Shown in pieces: positions 41,117-48,886 of a stretch of 64,000 bases of DNA. The stretch covers positions 682,001 to 746,000 of the forward strand of contig NZ_JAFMSZ010000001.1 in assembly GCF_017916505.1 (NCBI RefSeq). Reading direction: 5' to 3'. The translations under genes and the position numbers were made by a program. The notes under the pieces were generated by a model. It was not told the DNA's origin and did not search any database. It worked only from the letters and a program-made list of their open reading frames with translations. Positions within the stretch are counted from its first letter, which is position 1, and the number at the start of each line of letters is the position of its first letter. This stretch comes from Naasia sp. SYSU D00057. GTDB lineage: Bacteria > Actinomycetota > Actinomycetes > Actinomycetales > Microbacteriaceae.

Positions 41117-42085
41117 TCAGCGGGAGGCGGCCCGCGTCATCCGCTGCGCCACCTCGGCGAGGCGGCGCAGCAGGTCCTCGTCGCCCTCCACCTCGTAGTC
41201 GACCCCCGCGGGGATCCAGGCGAGCGCGCTGAGGAGCTCCTCGTCGGTGCGGCCGCGGATCGGCCAGCTGGTGCGGTCCTCCCCCACCGGCTCGGCGCCG
41301 CGGGCCCACGGACCGAAGTGATCGCGCATCCGCTCGAACGGGAGGCGCATCACGACGCGGGCGGTGCGCGCCGTGGCGAGGGACGAGGCGGCGGCCGCCA
41401 CGAACTCGGCGGCATCCGCTGCGGGCAGCTCGCGGGGCGGAAAGTGCAGCCGGGTGAGGAAGAGGTCCGCGAGCCGGTCGACACGGAACGTGCGCCAGTC
41501 GCTGCGGTGCACGTCCCAGCCCACCAGGAACCACGCGCGCTCCGCCGCGACGAGCGAGTGCGGCTCCACCACGCGGCGCGTCTCCTCGCCCGAGGCTGCG
41601 ACGTAGGCGAACCGGATGCGCTCCCGGTCGCGGCAGGCCAGCGCGAGACGGCCGAGCACCTCCGGCGCCACCGGCGGAGCGACGGTTTGCGCCGGCTGGA
41701 CCGCGTTGCCGAGCGCGTTCACCCGCTCCCGCAGCAGCGGCGGCAGCACCTGCTCGAGCTTGGCGAGGGCGGTGAGGGTGGTGTTGGCGCCATCCGCGAG
41801 CCCCTGCGTCGCGGCGACGCGCAGGCCGATCGCCATCGTCACCGCCTCGTCGTCGGTGAGGTGCAGGGGCGGCAGGGCGGAGCCCGCCGCGAGGCGGTAG
41901 CCGCCCGCGACGCCGGGCACCGACTCGACGCGGTAGCCGAGCCCGCGCAGGCGGTCGATGTCCCGGCGCAGGGTGCGGGCGGTCACGCCCAGCCGGTTCG
42001 CGAGCTCGGCGCCCGCCCAGTGCCGGTGGGTCTGCAGCAGCCCGAGAAGCGCGAGCAGGCGCCGCGCGGGAGTGGTCTCCGACAT
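41117..42085 (-). CDS. HTH/WYL-domain transcriptional regulator (YafY type)
   Basis: This is a 322-residue protein. An N-terminal HTH_11 helix-turn-helix (ARRLLALLGLLQTHRHWAGA, then ELANRLGVTARTLRRDIDRL) is followed by a WYL domain at about 140-220 with RIRFAYVAASGEETRRVVEP and AERAWFLVGWDVHRSDWRTF, and a WCX region. WYL domains sense nucleic acid or small ligands, and such proteins are usually local regulators. The ATG at 42085 is a clear start. It lies upstream of the ABC exporter genes and is divergent from the VOC gene, so either unit may be its target. Confidence 0.93.
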   Translation of the reverse strand: MSETTPARRLLALLGLLQTHRHWAGAELANRLGVTARTLRRDIDRLRGLGYRVESVPGVAGGYRLAAGSALPPLHLTDDEAVTMAIGLRVAATQGLADGANTTLTALAKLEQVLPPLLRERVNALGNAVQPAQTVAPPVAPEVLGRLALACRDRERIRFAYVAASGEETRRVVEPHSLVAAERAWFLVGWDVHRSDWRTFRVDRLADLFLTRLHFPPRELPAADAAEFVAAAASSLATARTARVVMRLPFERMRDHFGPWARGAEPVGEDRTSWPIRGRTDEELLSALAWIPAGVDYEVEGDEDLLRRLAEVAQRMTRAASR

Positions 42086-42238
42086 GCGGCAATACTCCTC
42101 CGGATCGAGGACGAGAACTGACCGCATTCCCTCCTAGCGTGCTCGCATGACCTCGATCCGCCCGGATGCGACCGACCGACGCAGTCGGGCTCGTGGTCCC
42201 GAGCCCCTCCTCCCGCACTCTCCCGAAAGGACAGAACC

Positions 42239-42658
42239 ATGGACTGGAAGATCGAGCTGCTCGCGGTGCCCGTCTCGGACATCGACCGCGCGAAGGCGTT
42301 CTACGTCGACACGATCGGGTTCACCGCCGACTACGACGTGACGGTCGACGAGAACACCCGCTTCGTGCAGCTGACGCCGCCCGGATCGGCGTGCTCCATC
42401 GTGCTCGACCTCAACTTCACGACGATGGCGCCCGGCAGCCTTCAGGGCATCCAGGTGGTCATCCCCGACGCGGACGAGGCGCTCGCGCAGCTGCGGGCGA
42501 AGGGCGTCGAGGCGCAGGGCGTGGACGAGCAGGCGTGGGGCCGGTTCGTCTACTTCAAGGACCCGGACGGCAACGCCTGGGCCCTGCAGGACCTGACCGC
42601 GATCCGGGCGGCCCGAGCGGCGGAGGCCGCGGCCGCCGGAGCGGAGGCCGCCGGCTGA
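42239..42658 (+). CDS. VOC (glyoxalase/bleomycin-resistance) family protein
   Basis: This 139-residue protein has two beta-alpha-beta-beta-beta repeats: MDWKIELLAVPVSDIDRAKA with FYVDTIGFTADYDV, and LQGIQVVIPDADEALAQLRA with YFKDPDGNAWALQDL. Such proteins bind a metal or a hydrophobic ligand; whether this one is an enzyme or a binding protein is unclear. GAAAGGAC precedes the ATG. It is divergent from the WYL regulator, which commonly pairs with VOC genes in Actinobacteria. The last 15 residues are an Ala-rich tail. It is followed by a long palindrome. Confidence 0.9.
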   Translation: MDWKIELLAVPVSDIDRAKAFYVDTIGFTADYDVTVDENTRFVQLTPPGSACSIVLDLNFTTMAPGSLQGIQVVIPDADEALAQLRAKGVEAQGVDEQAWGRFVYFKDPDGNAWALQDLTAIRAARAAEAAAAGAEAAG

Positions 42659-42662
42659 CGTC

Positions 42663-42736
42663 CGCCGAATGCGCCCTGAAGCACCGAGTGCGCCCCGTGC
42701 ACGGGGCGCACTCGGTGCGCTGAGGCGCACTCGGCG
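42663..42736. terminator. 74-base palindrome between convergent genes
   Basis: A perfect 38-base palindrome (42681-42718, centre GTGCAC) is flanked by further pairing arms at 42663-42668/42731-42736 and 42671-42675/42724-42728. It lies between the VOC gene and the Rho_N gene and probably ends both transcripts. No T-run follows, so a different role is possible. Confidence 0.7.
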
Positions 42737-42745
42737 AACGAGGCG

Positions 42746-43357
42746 CTAGCCGTCCTCGCGGTCGGGGCTCTCCAGGATGAAGAAGTTCGACTGGTTCCCG
42801 TCGCTGCGCTCCTCCTGGTAGATGAAGTTGAGGCGGCGCTCGTCGAACGTCGCGAACCACTCCTCCCAGGTCACCTCGCGCAGGCCCTCGGTCGGCTCGT
42901 TGAAGTCGAGGCGCAGCACCCCGAGGTGGTCGTCGTGCTCCGTGCCGGGCACGGTGGCCGGTCGCGCCCCGCGCGACTCCGCCCACTGCTTGATCACCTC
43001 GTGATGGGTGGTGGCGAGGCTCCGCCCCTCGCGCTCCGGCTCCTCGTCGGGCGAGGTGATCTCCTGGCTGTACTTGAGCGACTTCGACGTGTCGGGGCCG
43101 GTGCGCAGGTGCCCGCCGTCCGGGCCCGCGCCGACGCTCTCGCCCTCGTCGCCGCCGTCGGATCCGCTGGTGTCGCCGCCGCCGGACTTGCGCGCCTGCG
43201 CGACCGCGTCGACCAGCTCGTCCTTCTTCATGCCTGACGTGCCGCTCACGCCGGCCTCCTTCGCCTCCTCGCGCAGCTCGTCGACCGTCTTCTCGCGCAG
43301 CTCGGTCTCGCTGACGTCGGGCGTGTTCGGGGTCTGGTTGCCCGGCTCCTCGGCCAT
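42746..43357 (-). CDS. Rho N-terminal-like domain protein of unknown function
   Basis: This is a 203-residue protein. Residues about 15-50 resemble the Rho_N/SAP-like fold (SETELREKTVDELREEAKEA, then GMKKDELVDAVAQARK), which binds nucleic acid in other proteins. A Gly/Ser/Asp-rich linker follows. The C-terminal part, LATTHHEVIKQWAESRGARP, LGVLRLDFNEP, WEEWFATFDERRLNFIYQEE, belongs to an actinobacterial family often mislabelled as branching enzyme. AAGGAGGA lies 6 bases before the ATG at 43357. The protein is strongly acidic and lacks a signal. A link to DNA or stress is inference. Confidence 0.82.
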   Translation of the reverse strand: MAEEPGNQTPNTPDVSETELREKTVDELREEAKEAGVSGTSGMKKDELVDAVAQARKSGGGDTSGSDGGDEGESVGAGPDGGHLRTGPDTSKSLKYSQEITSPDEEPEREGRSLATTHHEVIKQWAESRGARPATVPGTEHDDHLGVLRLDFNEPTEGLREVTWEEWFATFDERRLNFIYQEERSDGNQSNFFILESPDREDG

Positions 43358-43508
43358 GGATGTCCTCCTTCGGTCCGTGCGCATCTCTCCGCGCGCCTCC
43401 AGCAGGCTCGCCGACGGCCGGGGGCGAGCGAAAGGGGTTGCGACGGCGCCCCCGACGCCTCGCCTCGACGAGGCCCGTCCGCGGTCCCCGGGGCGCGAAC
43501 GAGGTCGC

Positions 43509-43514
43509 TAGAGT
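43509..43514 (+). promoter_or_regulatory. -10 hexamer, leaderless 170-aa gene
   Basis: TAGAGT is followed by seven bases and the ATG at 43522. Confidence 0.55.
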
Positions 43515-43521
43515 CCGTCGT

Positions 43522-44034
43522 ATGTGGGACTGGACGGCTTTCGCGAGCGGTCTGGTGGGCGCGGCACTCGGCGCACTGGCGTGCGCCCTCGCCCTCTCCG
43601 GACGGCTCGGCAGGAACGGGCGGCGCGGCCAGCGGCTGCAGGCGATCGAGAACATCGGCACGGAGGCCGAGCAGCTCTCCCGTGTGCGGGAGGTTCACCC
43701 GCCGGCGGCCGGGAAGGCACTGCAGCCGGAGACCCTCCGCCAGATGAGCCGCGCGACGGCGGCCGTGTCGGAGCTCAGCGCGAGCCTTCAGGAGAAGGAC
43801 GCTCCCGTGGCGGCATGGGCGCTCGACCGGCTCATCGCCCTCGTCAACGCGGAGACCCCGGCCCAGCGGTTCGCCCTGGTGACGGTCCTCAACAGCAACC
43901 TGGCGGGCTGGGCGGCGGGCCGGATCGACACCGCCTGGTTCGAGCGGGAGAACCGCCGGGTGGCGAGCGGGGACGAGCCGGAGGACCGGGCGGCGCCCGA
44001 TCGAACCGCGACGGCGCCGGACGACCGCCCCTAG
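43522..44034 (+). CDS. Membrane-anchored hypothetical protein
   Basis: This 170-residue protein begins MWDWTAFASGLVGAALGALA with one N-terminal transmembrane helix, followed by a basic stretch (GRLGRNGRRGQRLQ) and a helical cytoplasmic domain (SRATAAVSELSASLQEKDAP, AAWALDRLIALVNAETPAQR). The tail is rich in Pro, Asp and Arg. No family is recognised. The start is supported by the leaderless element. It overlaps the convergent response regulator gene by 4 bases. Confidence 0.75.
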   Translation: MWDWTAFASGLVGAALGALACALALSGRLGRNGRRGQRLQAIENIGTEAEQLSRVREVHPPAAGKALQPETLRQMSRATAAVSELSASLQEKDAPVAAWALDRLIALVNAETPAQRFALVTVLNSNLAGWAAGRIDTAWFERENRRVASGDEPEDRAAPDRTATAPDDRP

Positions 44035-44696
44035 TCCCCCAACCCGGCCTGACGTGCGCGGACCGCGGCCTGAGCCCGATCGGCGACCTGCAGCTTCGCG
44101 AAGATGCTGGTCAGGTGATTCTTCACGGTCTTGAGGCTGAGGAAGAGGGCGGACGCGATCTCCGCGTTGGAGCGGCCGTCCGCGAGCAGGTCCAGAATCT
44201 CCCGCTCGCGAGCCGTGAGGTCCGGGAACGGCGTCGCGGTGGTGGCCGGCCCGGAGGTCAGGAAGCGGCGGATGCGTCCCGCGACGCCGGCGCCGTAGAC
44301 AGCCTCGCCCCGGGCGACGGAGCGCACGGCGTCGAGGAACTCGGAGCCGCCGCTGCCCTTCAGCACGTAGCCGCGGGCGCCGGCGCGGAGGGCGGCGAAG
44401 ACGGACGCGTCGTCGTCGCTCATCGTCAGCACGAGAACCCCGAGCTCGGGCCTCGCGTCGAGCAGGCGGCGCGTCGCGTCGATGCCCGACATGCCGGGCA
44501 TGACGAGGTCCATCACGACGACGTCCGGTTCCAGCCGCAGGGCGAGCTCGACGGCCTCCGCGCCGTCCCCCGCCTCGCCGACGACGGCGGCACCGCCGAC
44601 GTCTTCGAGCAGCGCCTTGAGCCCGTGGCGCAGCAGCGGGTGGTCGTCGACCAGCAGCACCCGCAGGGGGCGGTCCGTCATGTCCGGCTCCGTCAT
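44031..44696 (-). CDS. NarL/LuxR-type response regulator
   Basis: This 221-residue regulator has a receiver with Asp63 as the phosphoacceptor (VVVMDLVMPGMSG), the acidic pair VDD near 17 and the conserved Lys in ARGYVLKGS. The C-terminal HTH reads LTAREREILDLLADGRSNAE and LFLSLKTVKNHLTSIFAKL. A second Met (MTDRPLRVLL) could be the real start. It overlaps the kinase gene stop by 4 bases, so it is co-expressed with it. Targets may include the divergent CPBP gene and itself. Confidence 0.95.
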   Translation of the reverse strand: MTEPDMTDRPLRVLLVDDHPLLRHGLKALLEDVGGAAVVGEAGDGAEAVELALRLEPDVVVMDLVMPGMSGIDATRRLLDARPELGVLVLTMSDDDASVFAALRAGARGYVLKGSGGSEFLDAVRSVARGEAVYGAGVAGRIRRFLTSGPATTATPFPDLTAREREILDLLADGRSNAEIASALFLSLKTVKNHLTSIFAKLQVADRAQAAVRARQAGLGD

Positions 44697-46645
44697 CGTC
44701 CGAGCGGGAGTTCCGCCTCCACGATCGTGCCGCCTCCCGGCCGCGGAGCGCGACGCAGCGCGCCGCCGAGCTCCGCCGCGCGCTCGCGCATGCTGCCGCT
44801 GCCCACGCCCTCCCGCACCGTCTCGGGCATGCCGCGGCCGTCGTCGGCGACGGTGAGCACGAGGCGCCGGCCGGACGCCTCCGCGGTGATCTCGACGCCG
44901 CGCGCCTCCGAGTGGCGCAGCGCGTTGGCGAGCGCCTCCTGCACGATCCGGTAGGCGGCGACCTCGACGGCGGCCGGCAGGGGCGGCAGAGCGCCGGCGG
45001 GCGTGCGCACCGTGACCTGCGGGCCCCGGTCCGGGCGAAGCGCGAGGTCCTCGAGCGCTCCGACCAGGCCGAGCTCGTCGAGGGCCGAGGGACGCAGGTC
45101 GTGGACCATGCGGCGCACGTCGGCGACGAGGGACGAGGCGAGCGACCGCACCGCCGCGATCGAGGGACCGAGCTCGGGCGGGGCTTTCGCCTCGAGGACG
45201 TCGAGGCGGAGGCCGATGGCGGCGAGGCCGGGACCGAGCCCGTCGTGCAGCTCCCTGCGGAGGTAGCGGCGCTCCTCCTCGCGGGCGGCCACGAGCCGCT
45301 CGCGCGACGCCTGCACCTCCCGGGACAGCCGTGACGCGGCCAGCGCGACAGCCAGGTGCCGGCCGAGCCCCTCGAGCACCGCGACGTCCGCGGGCGACAG
45401 CCGTTCGCCGGGCGACCTCGGGGCGGCGAGCAGCTCGCCCTCGAATTGCCCGCCGGACGTGAGCGGCACGCGCAGCGCATCGGCCCGCGGCTCGCCCGAC
45501 GCGGACACCGGGGCGCCGTCGGCGTCGAGGATGGCGACCGCCGGCAACCGCAGCGTCGCGGCCACCGTCTCCGCCGCCCCGTCGAGCAGTCGGCCCGCGT
45601 CGGCCGAGGCCTCCAGCCGGCTGCCGAGGGAGGCGAGCGCGGACGCCGGGTCGCCGCGGTCGCCGAAGAGCACCCGCGCGACCGCCCGCTGCGCGACGTC
45701 CCGCACGGGAGCGAACGCGACGGCGACGACGGCCGTGGCGAGCAGCTGGACGACGACCCCCGCGTCGGCGCCGAGCAGGGTGTGGAACGTCGCGACGATC
45801 GCCAGGTAGACCGCGAGCAGCACGGCGGCGACCGCGACGAACACCACCGTCCGCCGCACGTACACCTCGATGTCGAACAGCCGGTGCCGGAAGATCGACA
45901 CCGCGGTCGCGACCGGCAGCAGCGGCAGCGCAAGCGCCATCAGGGTCGTGCCGACCGCCGAGTGCGGCGGCAGCAGCGCATCGGTCGCGAGGGCGGCCGC
46001 GAGGAGCACCGCGGCGGCGAGGATCGGCGTCAGCCGGCGGCGCTGGTCCGCGTCACGGCGGACCCGCACCACGAGCGCGACCACCGCCGCTCCGGCGGTC
46101 GCGACGATCACGGCCGCGAACGCGGGCGCGATCACGGTGTCCGTCGGCACCACGCCGATCGGGTTCGCGGTCTCGAGGCCCCACACCCAGATCCGGTCAC
46201 GGAGCATCAGGAGCACGAGCAGGACCGCTATCGCCGCGGCGAGCGCGGCCACGGCCGGGCGCCAGCGGGGCGACGGCAGCCGTCCGTCGGGGACGAGCAC
46301 GGGCAGCAGCAGGAGCGGTCCGAGCCCGGCGAAGAAGATCCAGTTGGCGATCCACGCGGCGACGCCGGCACCCGGCCATCCCGCGTCCAGTCCGACCGCG
46401 GCGTACCCGCCGGTCAAGGCCTGCAGGGCGAGACCCCCGCCGCCGAGGAAGAAGAGCCACGCCACGGGGTGCCGGGGGTGACGGGCCGCGATCAGAGCGC
46501 CGATCAGCGGATACGTCGCGCCGACCACGGCGTCGACCCCCAGATAGGCGAGGTCCGGCGCCCCCGAGGCGACGCTCAGGCCGACACCGGCGGCGACGGC
46601 GGCCAGACAGGCGGCGGCGAGTGCCCATGGCGTGCGGGACGGCAT
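44693..46645 (-). CDS. Multi-pass membrane sensor histidine kinase (LiaS/NarX-type)
   Basis: This 650-residue protein has about nine N-terminal transmembrane helices (residues 5-340, e.g. YPLIGALIAARHPRHPVAWL, typical of MASE-like 7TM sensors). A GAF-like domain follows near 360-440, then a HisKA_3 dimerisation helix with the phosphoacceptor His in RRELHDGLGPGLAAIGLRLD, and an HATPase_c with YRIVQEALANALRHSEARG and ADDGRGMPE. It should phosphorylate the overlapping response regulator. The ligand is unknown. Upstream, divergent from the CPBP gene, are palindromes with GGAC/GTCC arms. Confidence 0.95.
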   Translation of the reverse strand: MPSRTPWALAAACLAAVAAGVGLSVASGAPDLAYLGVDAVVGATYPLIGALIAARHPRHPVAWLFFLGGGGLALQALTGGYAAVGLDAGWPGAGVAAWIANWIFFAGLGPLLLLPVLVPDGRLPSPRWRPAVAALAAAIAVLLVLLMLRDRIWVWGLETANPIGVVPTDTVIAPAFAAVIVATAGAAVVALVVRVRRDADQRRRLTPILAAAVLLAAALATDALLPPHSAVGTTLMALALPLLPVATAVSIFRHRLFDIEVYVRRTVVFVAVAAVLLAVYLAIVATFHTLLGADAGVVVQLLATAVVAVAFAPVRDVAQRAVARVLFGDRGDPASALASLGSRLEASADAGRLLDGAAETVAATLRLPAVAILDADGAPVSASGEPRADALRVPLTSGGQFEGELLAAPRSPGERLSPADVAVLEGLGRHLAVALAASRLSREVQASRERLVAAREEERRYLRRELHDGLGPGLAAIGLRLDVLEAKAPPELGPSIAAVRSLASSLVADVRRMVHDLRPSALDELGLVGALEDLALRPDRGPQVTVRTPAGALPPLPAAVEVAAYRIVQEALANALRHSEARGVEITAEASGRRLVLTVADDGRGMPETVREGVGSGSMRERAAELGGALRRAPRPGGGTIVEAELPLGR

Positions 46646-46682
46646 GCGGCCATCCTGGCGGGCGCACGTCCGGCGGCGGAAT

Positions 46683-46696
46683 AGGACCCGGGTCCT
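46683..46696. promoter_or_regulatory. DevR-like palindrome upstream of kinase and CPBP genes
   Basis: AGGAC-CCGG-GTCCT matches the GGGAC-N4-GTCCC plan with the outermost base of each arm changed. It is 38 bases from the kinase start and 107 from the CPBP start. A second palindrome GGGACCGGTCCC (46707-46718) has only a 2-base centre. Confidence 0.45.
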
Positions 46697-46802
46697 GTTC
46701 CCGACCGGGACCGGTCCCCGCGCAGCCCACTCGGCACGTCAGGACCCGAAGGGGACCCGGGACTCAGGCGCGGGGACCCGGCGCGGCGGTGGACTTCCGG
46801 CC

Positions 46803-47669
46803 ATGACAGCACTCGCTCCCTCCCCGTCCCGCACCCGCCTCTCCACCCGCCGGCAGCTCGCCGTGTTCGGGATCACTCTCACTGCCCTCGTGCTGCCCGC
46901 GGTCGCGTACGCCGTCTCCCAGGGCGCCGACCTCGCGCACCTGGACCGGGCGCCCGTCGGCGCCCAGATCGCCCTGTTCTCGCAGTCCCTCGCCCCGGCT
47001 CTCGCCACCCTCGTGACGTGGGCGGTCGGCGGCGGCGCGCCCGTCTGGGGCTTCCGCCGAGTGCCGCTGCGCGTCGTCGGTACCGGCTGGCTGATCGCGA
47101 TCGCCGGCGTAGGACTCGGCTACGGGACGGCGTGGCTGACCGGCGCCGCGGCGTTCTCGGCGGAGGCCCTCTCCCAGACCATGGGCCTCCCCGCCCCCGT
47201 CGTCGCGCTCATCGGCCTTCTGCCGGGGCTTCTCCCATTCGTGCTGCTGGCGATCGGCGAGCAGCTCGGCTGGAGCTCCTTCCTGGTGCCGCGACTCGCG
47301 GCCGGCCGGTCCCGCGACGCGGTCGCCGTCCTGCTCGGCCTCGCCTGGGCGGCGTTTCACATCCCGATGATGCTGTTTCTCCCTGGTGGCATCGACGAGG
47401 GCGTCGCACCGCTCGCCGCAGTGGCGCTGTTCGCGGTGCAGTGCGTCGCGCTCGCCTTCCCCCTCGCCTGGCTGCGGCTGCGCACCGGCAGCATCTGGCC
47501 GGTGCTCGTGCTGCACGCGACACTCAACGCGGCGCTCTACCTCGTGGCCCAGCCCGCGACCGTGACCGGGCCGGGCGCGGCGGTCTGGCTCGGCGAGGGC
47601 GGCGTGCTCACCACCGCCGGCATCGTCGGAGGCGTACTCGTCACGATGCCGCTCTGGCGCCGGCGCTAG
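46803..47669 (+). CDS. CPBP-family membrane metalloprotease-like protein
   Basis: This 288-residue protein has about eight transmembrane helices and the three CPBP/Abi motifs in variant form: EQLGWSSFLVPRL (usual EExxWRGF), FHIPMM and HATLNAA. The motif 1 second Glu is Gln, so proteolytic activity is uncertain, though some active members vary here. Bacterial CPBP proteins take part in membrane-protein processing, bacteriocin immunity or stress. No clear Shine-Dalgarno sequence precedes the ATG. It is divergent from the sensor kinase and may be regulated by its system. It ends before a hairpin. Confidence 0.88.
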   Translation: MTALAPSPSRTRLSTRRQLAVFGITLTALVLPAVAYAVSQGADLAHLDRAPVGAQIALFSQSLAPALATLVTWAVGGGAPVWGFRRVPLRVVGTGWLIAIAGVGLGYGTAWLTGAAAFSAEALSQTMGLPAPVVALIGLLPGLLPFVLLAIGEQLGWSSFLVPRLAAGRSRDAVAVLLGLAWAAFHIPMMLFLPGGIDEGVAPLAAVALFAVQCVALAFPLAWLRLRTGSIWPVLVLHATLNAALYLVAQPATVTGPGAAVWLGEGGVLTTAGIVGGVLVTMPLWRRR

Positions 47670-47678
47670 GCGGGCATG

Positions 47679-47743
47679 CCTGCGGAGGAGGATCTGCTGG
47701 AGCTCTCAGGTGGCAGAAGCTCCCGCGGGTCCTCCTCCGCAGG
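47679..47743. terminator. Nested hairpin after CPBP gene
   Basis: Perfect 14-base arms CCTGCGGAGGAGGA (47679-47692) and TCCTCCTCCGCAGG (47730-47743) enclose TCTGC/GCAGA inner arms and AGCTC words. It lies 10 bases after the CPBP stop. No T-run follows. Confidence 0.65.
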
Positions 47744-47828
47744 TACGGAGTCCGAAGACACCGGCCGGATCGTCGGGCATCGATCCGGGTCAGATGCCAC
47801 TCTCCGTCGGCGCCCCCGACCCCCTGAA

Positions 47829-47842
47829 GGGACCAAGGTCCC
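47829..47842. promoter_or_regulatory. Perfect GGGAC-N4-GTCCC box in a convergent intergenic space
   Basis: GGGAC-CAAG-GTCCC is a perfect palindrome of the DosR/DevR type. It lies 12 bases after the stop of the universal stress gene and 160 bases after the CPBP stop, so it is not in front of any annotated gene. Confidence 0.55.
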
Positions 47843-47853
47843 ACGAACGCCGG

Positions 47854-48768
47854 TCAGCGCCCCTTCTCGCGGGGGCGGACCACGGCGACGGGGCACGGCG
47901 GACGCGTGAGCACCTCGCGGCTGATGGAGCCGAGGAAGAACCGGTCCATCACGGTCCAGCCGTGCGAGCCCACCACGAGCAGCTCCTCGCCGGTCGCCTC
48001 CCGGGCGAGGACGTCGGCCGCCTCCCCTTCTGCGAGCACCCCGCGGATCTCCAGCCCGGGATGCATGATCCGCAGCTCGGCGAGCACGCGGTCGAGCACG
48101 ACGTCGTGCGTGTCCGCGACCCCCGCCTCGTCCGTCGGCATCGGGATCTCCGGGCCGAGCACGGTCGGCACGCTCCACGAGTGCACGACGCGCAGCTCCC
48201 GGTGCAGGATGGTCGCCTCCCTCGCCGCGAAGCGCACCGCGGCCTCGTCGCTCCCGTCGCCCTGCACGCCGACGACGACGGCGCCATGGCTCGGCTGCCA
48301 GTTGCGCGGGACCACGACCACGGGGCACTTCGCGCCCTCGACGAGCTTCATCGGGAAGGTGCTGCCGAGCAGCGCGGAGAGCCGCCCCGTCCGGTTCGAG
48401 CCGACGACGAGGAGGTCCTTGTCCTCGGAGGCTCGGGAGAAGGCGGTGCGCGGATCCCCCCAGCCGACGCCGGTCGACACGACGGCCGAAGGCGCCGTCC
48501 GCTCGAGTGCCTGCCGGGCCGCGGCGACAGCCCGCTCGCCTGCGTCGTCGAACTGGGAGGTCGTCAGCTCCCCCGTCACCCACTCCTGCTCGACGACCGT
48601 GAGGATCTCGACGTCGAGGCGGTGCGACTTGGCGCGGCGGGCGACCCAGCGCAGAGCACCGGCGCCCGCCTCGCCCCCGTCCGTCGCGAACAGGACGCGC
48701 TCGACCGCGCCGTCCGCGGCGTGCTCCTCCAGCGCGGGTACGGGATGCGGAGGGTCGGTGGTGGTCAC
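47854..48768 (-). CDS. Universal stress protein, two UspA domains (1)
   Basis: This 304-residue protein has two UspA domains. The first has RVLFATDGGEAGAGALRWVA and the second GAVVVGVQGDGSDEAAVRFA. ATP-loop motifs are DLLVVGSNRTGRLSALLGST with CPVVVVPR, and ELLVVGSHGWTVMDRFFLGS with CPVAVVRP. Tandem USPs of this kind bind ATP and are typical members of the DosR dormancy regulon in mycobacteria. GGAAGGAG precedes the GTG at 48768. It shares a 118-base promoter region containing two DevR-like boxes with the divergent USP gene. Confidence 0.92.
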   Translation of the reverse strand: MTTTDPPHPVPALEEHAADGAVERVLFATDGGEAGAGALRWVARRAKSHRLDVEILTVVEQEWVTGELTTSQFDDAGERAVAAARQALERTAPSAVVSTGVGWGDPRTAFSRASEDKDLLVVGSNRTGRLSALLGSTFPMKLVEGAKCPVVVVPRNWQPSHGAVVVGVQGDGSDEAAVRFAAREATILHRELRVVHSWSVPTVLGPEIPMPTDEAGVADTHDVVLDRVLAELRIMHPGLEIRGVLAEGEAADVLAREATGEELLVVGSHGWTVMDRFFLGSISREVLTRPPCPVAVVRPREKGR

Positions 48769-48820
48769 GGCGTGCTCCTTCCGGCGTGGGCAGGGTCCGG
48801 CGGGGACGGTCCGCAGACCA

Positions 48821-48834
48821 GGGCCGAAGGTCCC
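48821..48834. promoter_or_regulatory. DevR-like box A between divergent usp genes
   Basis: GGGCC-GAAG-GTCCC has one mismatch to GGGAC-N4-GTCCC. It lies 53 bases from the start at 48768 and 53 from the start at 48887. Confidence 0.6.
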
Positions 48835-48837
48835 GGC

Positions 48838-48851
48838 GGGACCTAGGGCCC
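48838..48851. promoter_or_regulatory. DevR-like box B between divergent usp genes
   Basis: GGGAC-CTAG-GGCCC has one mismatch. Its centre is 17 bases from that of box A, so tandem binding is possible. Confidence 0.6.
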
Positions 48852-48886
48852 TGGCCGCGGTCGCCTGCGCGGGGGAACGTGCGGCC

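Noticed and set aside
46707-46718. GGGACCGGTCCC as a DevR box
   Set aside because: The two half sites are separated by only 2 bases, not 4, so it is noted as a palindrome but not counted as a box.
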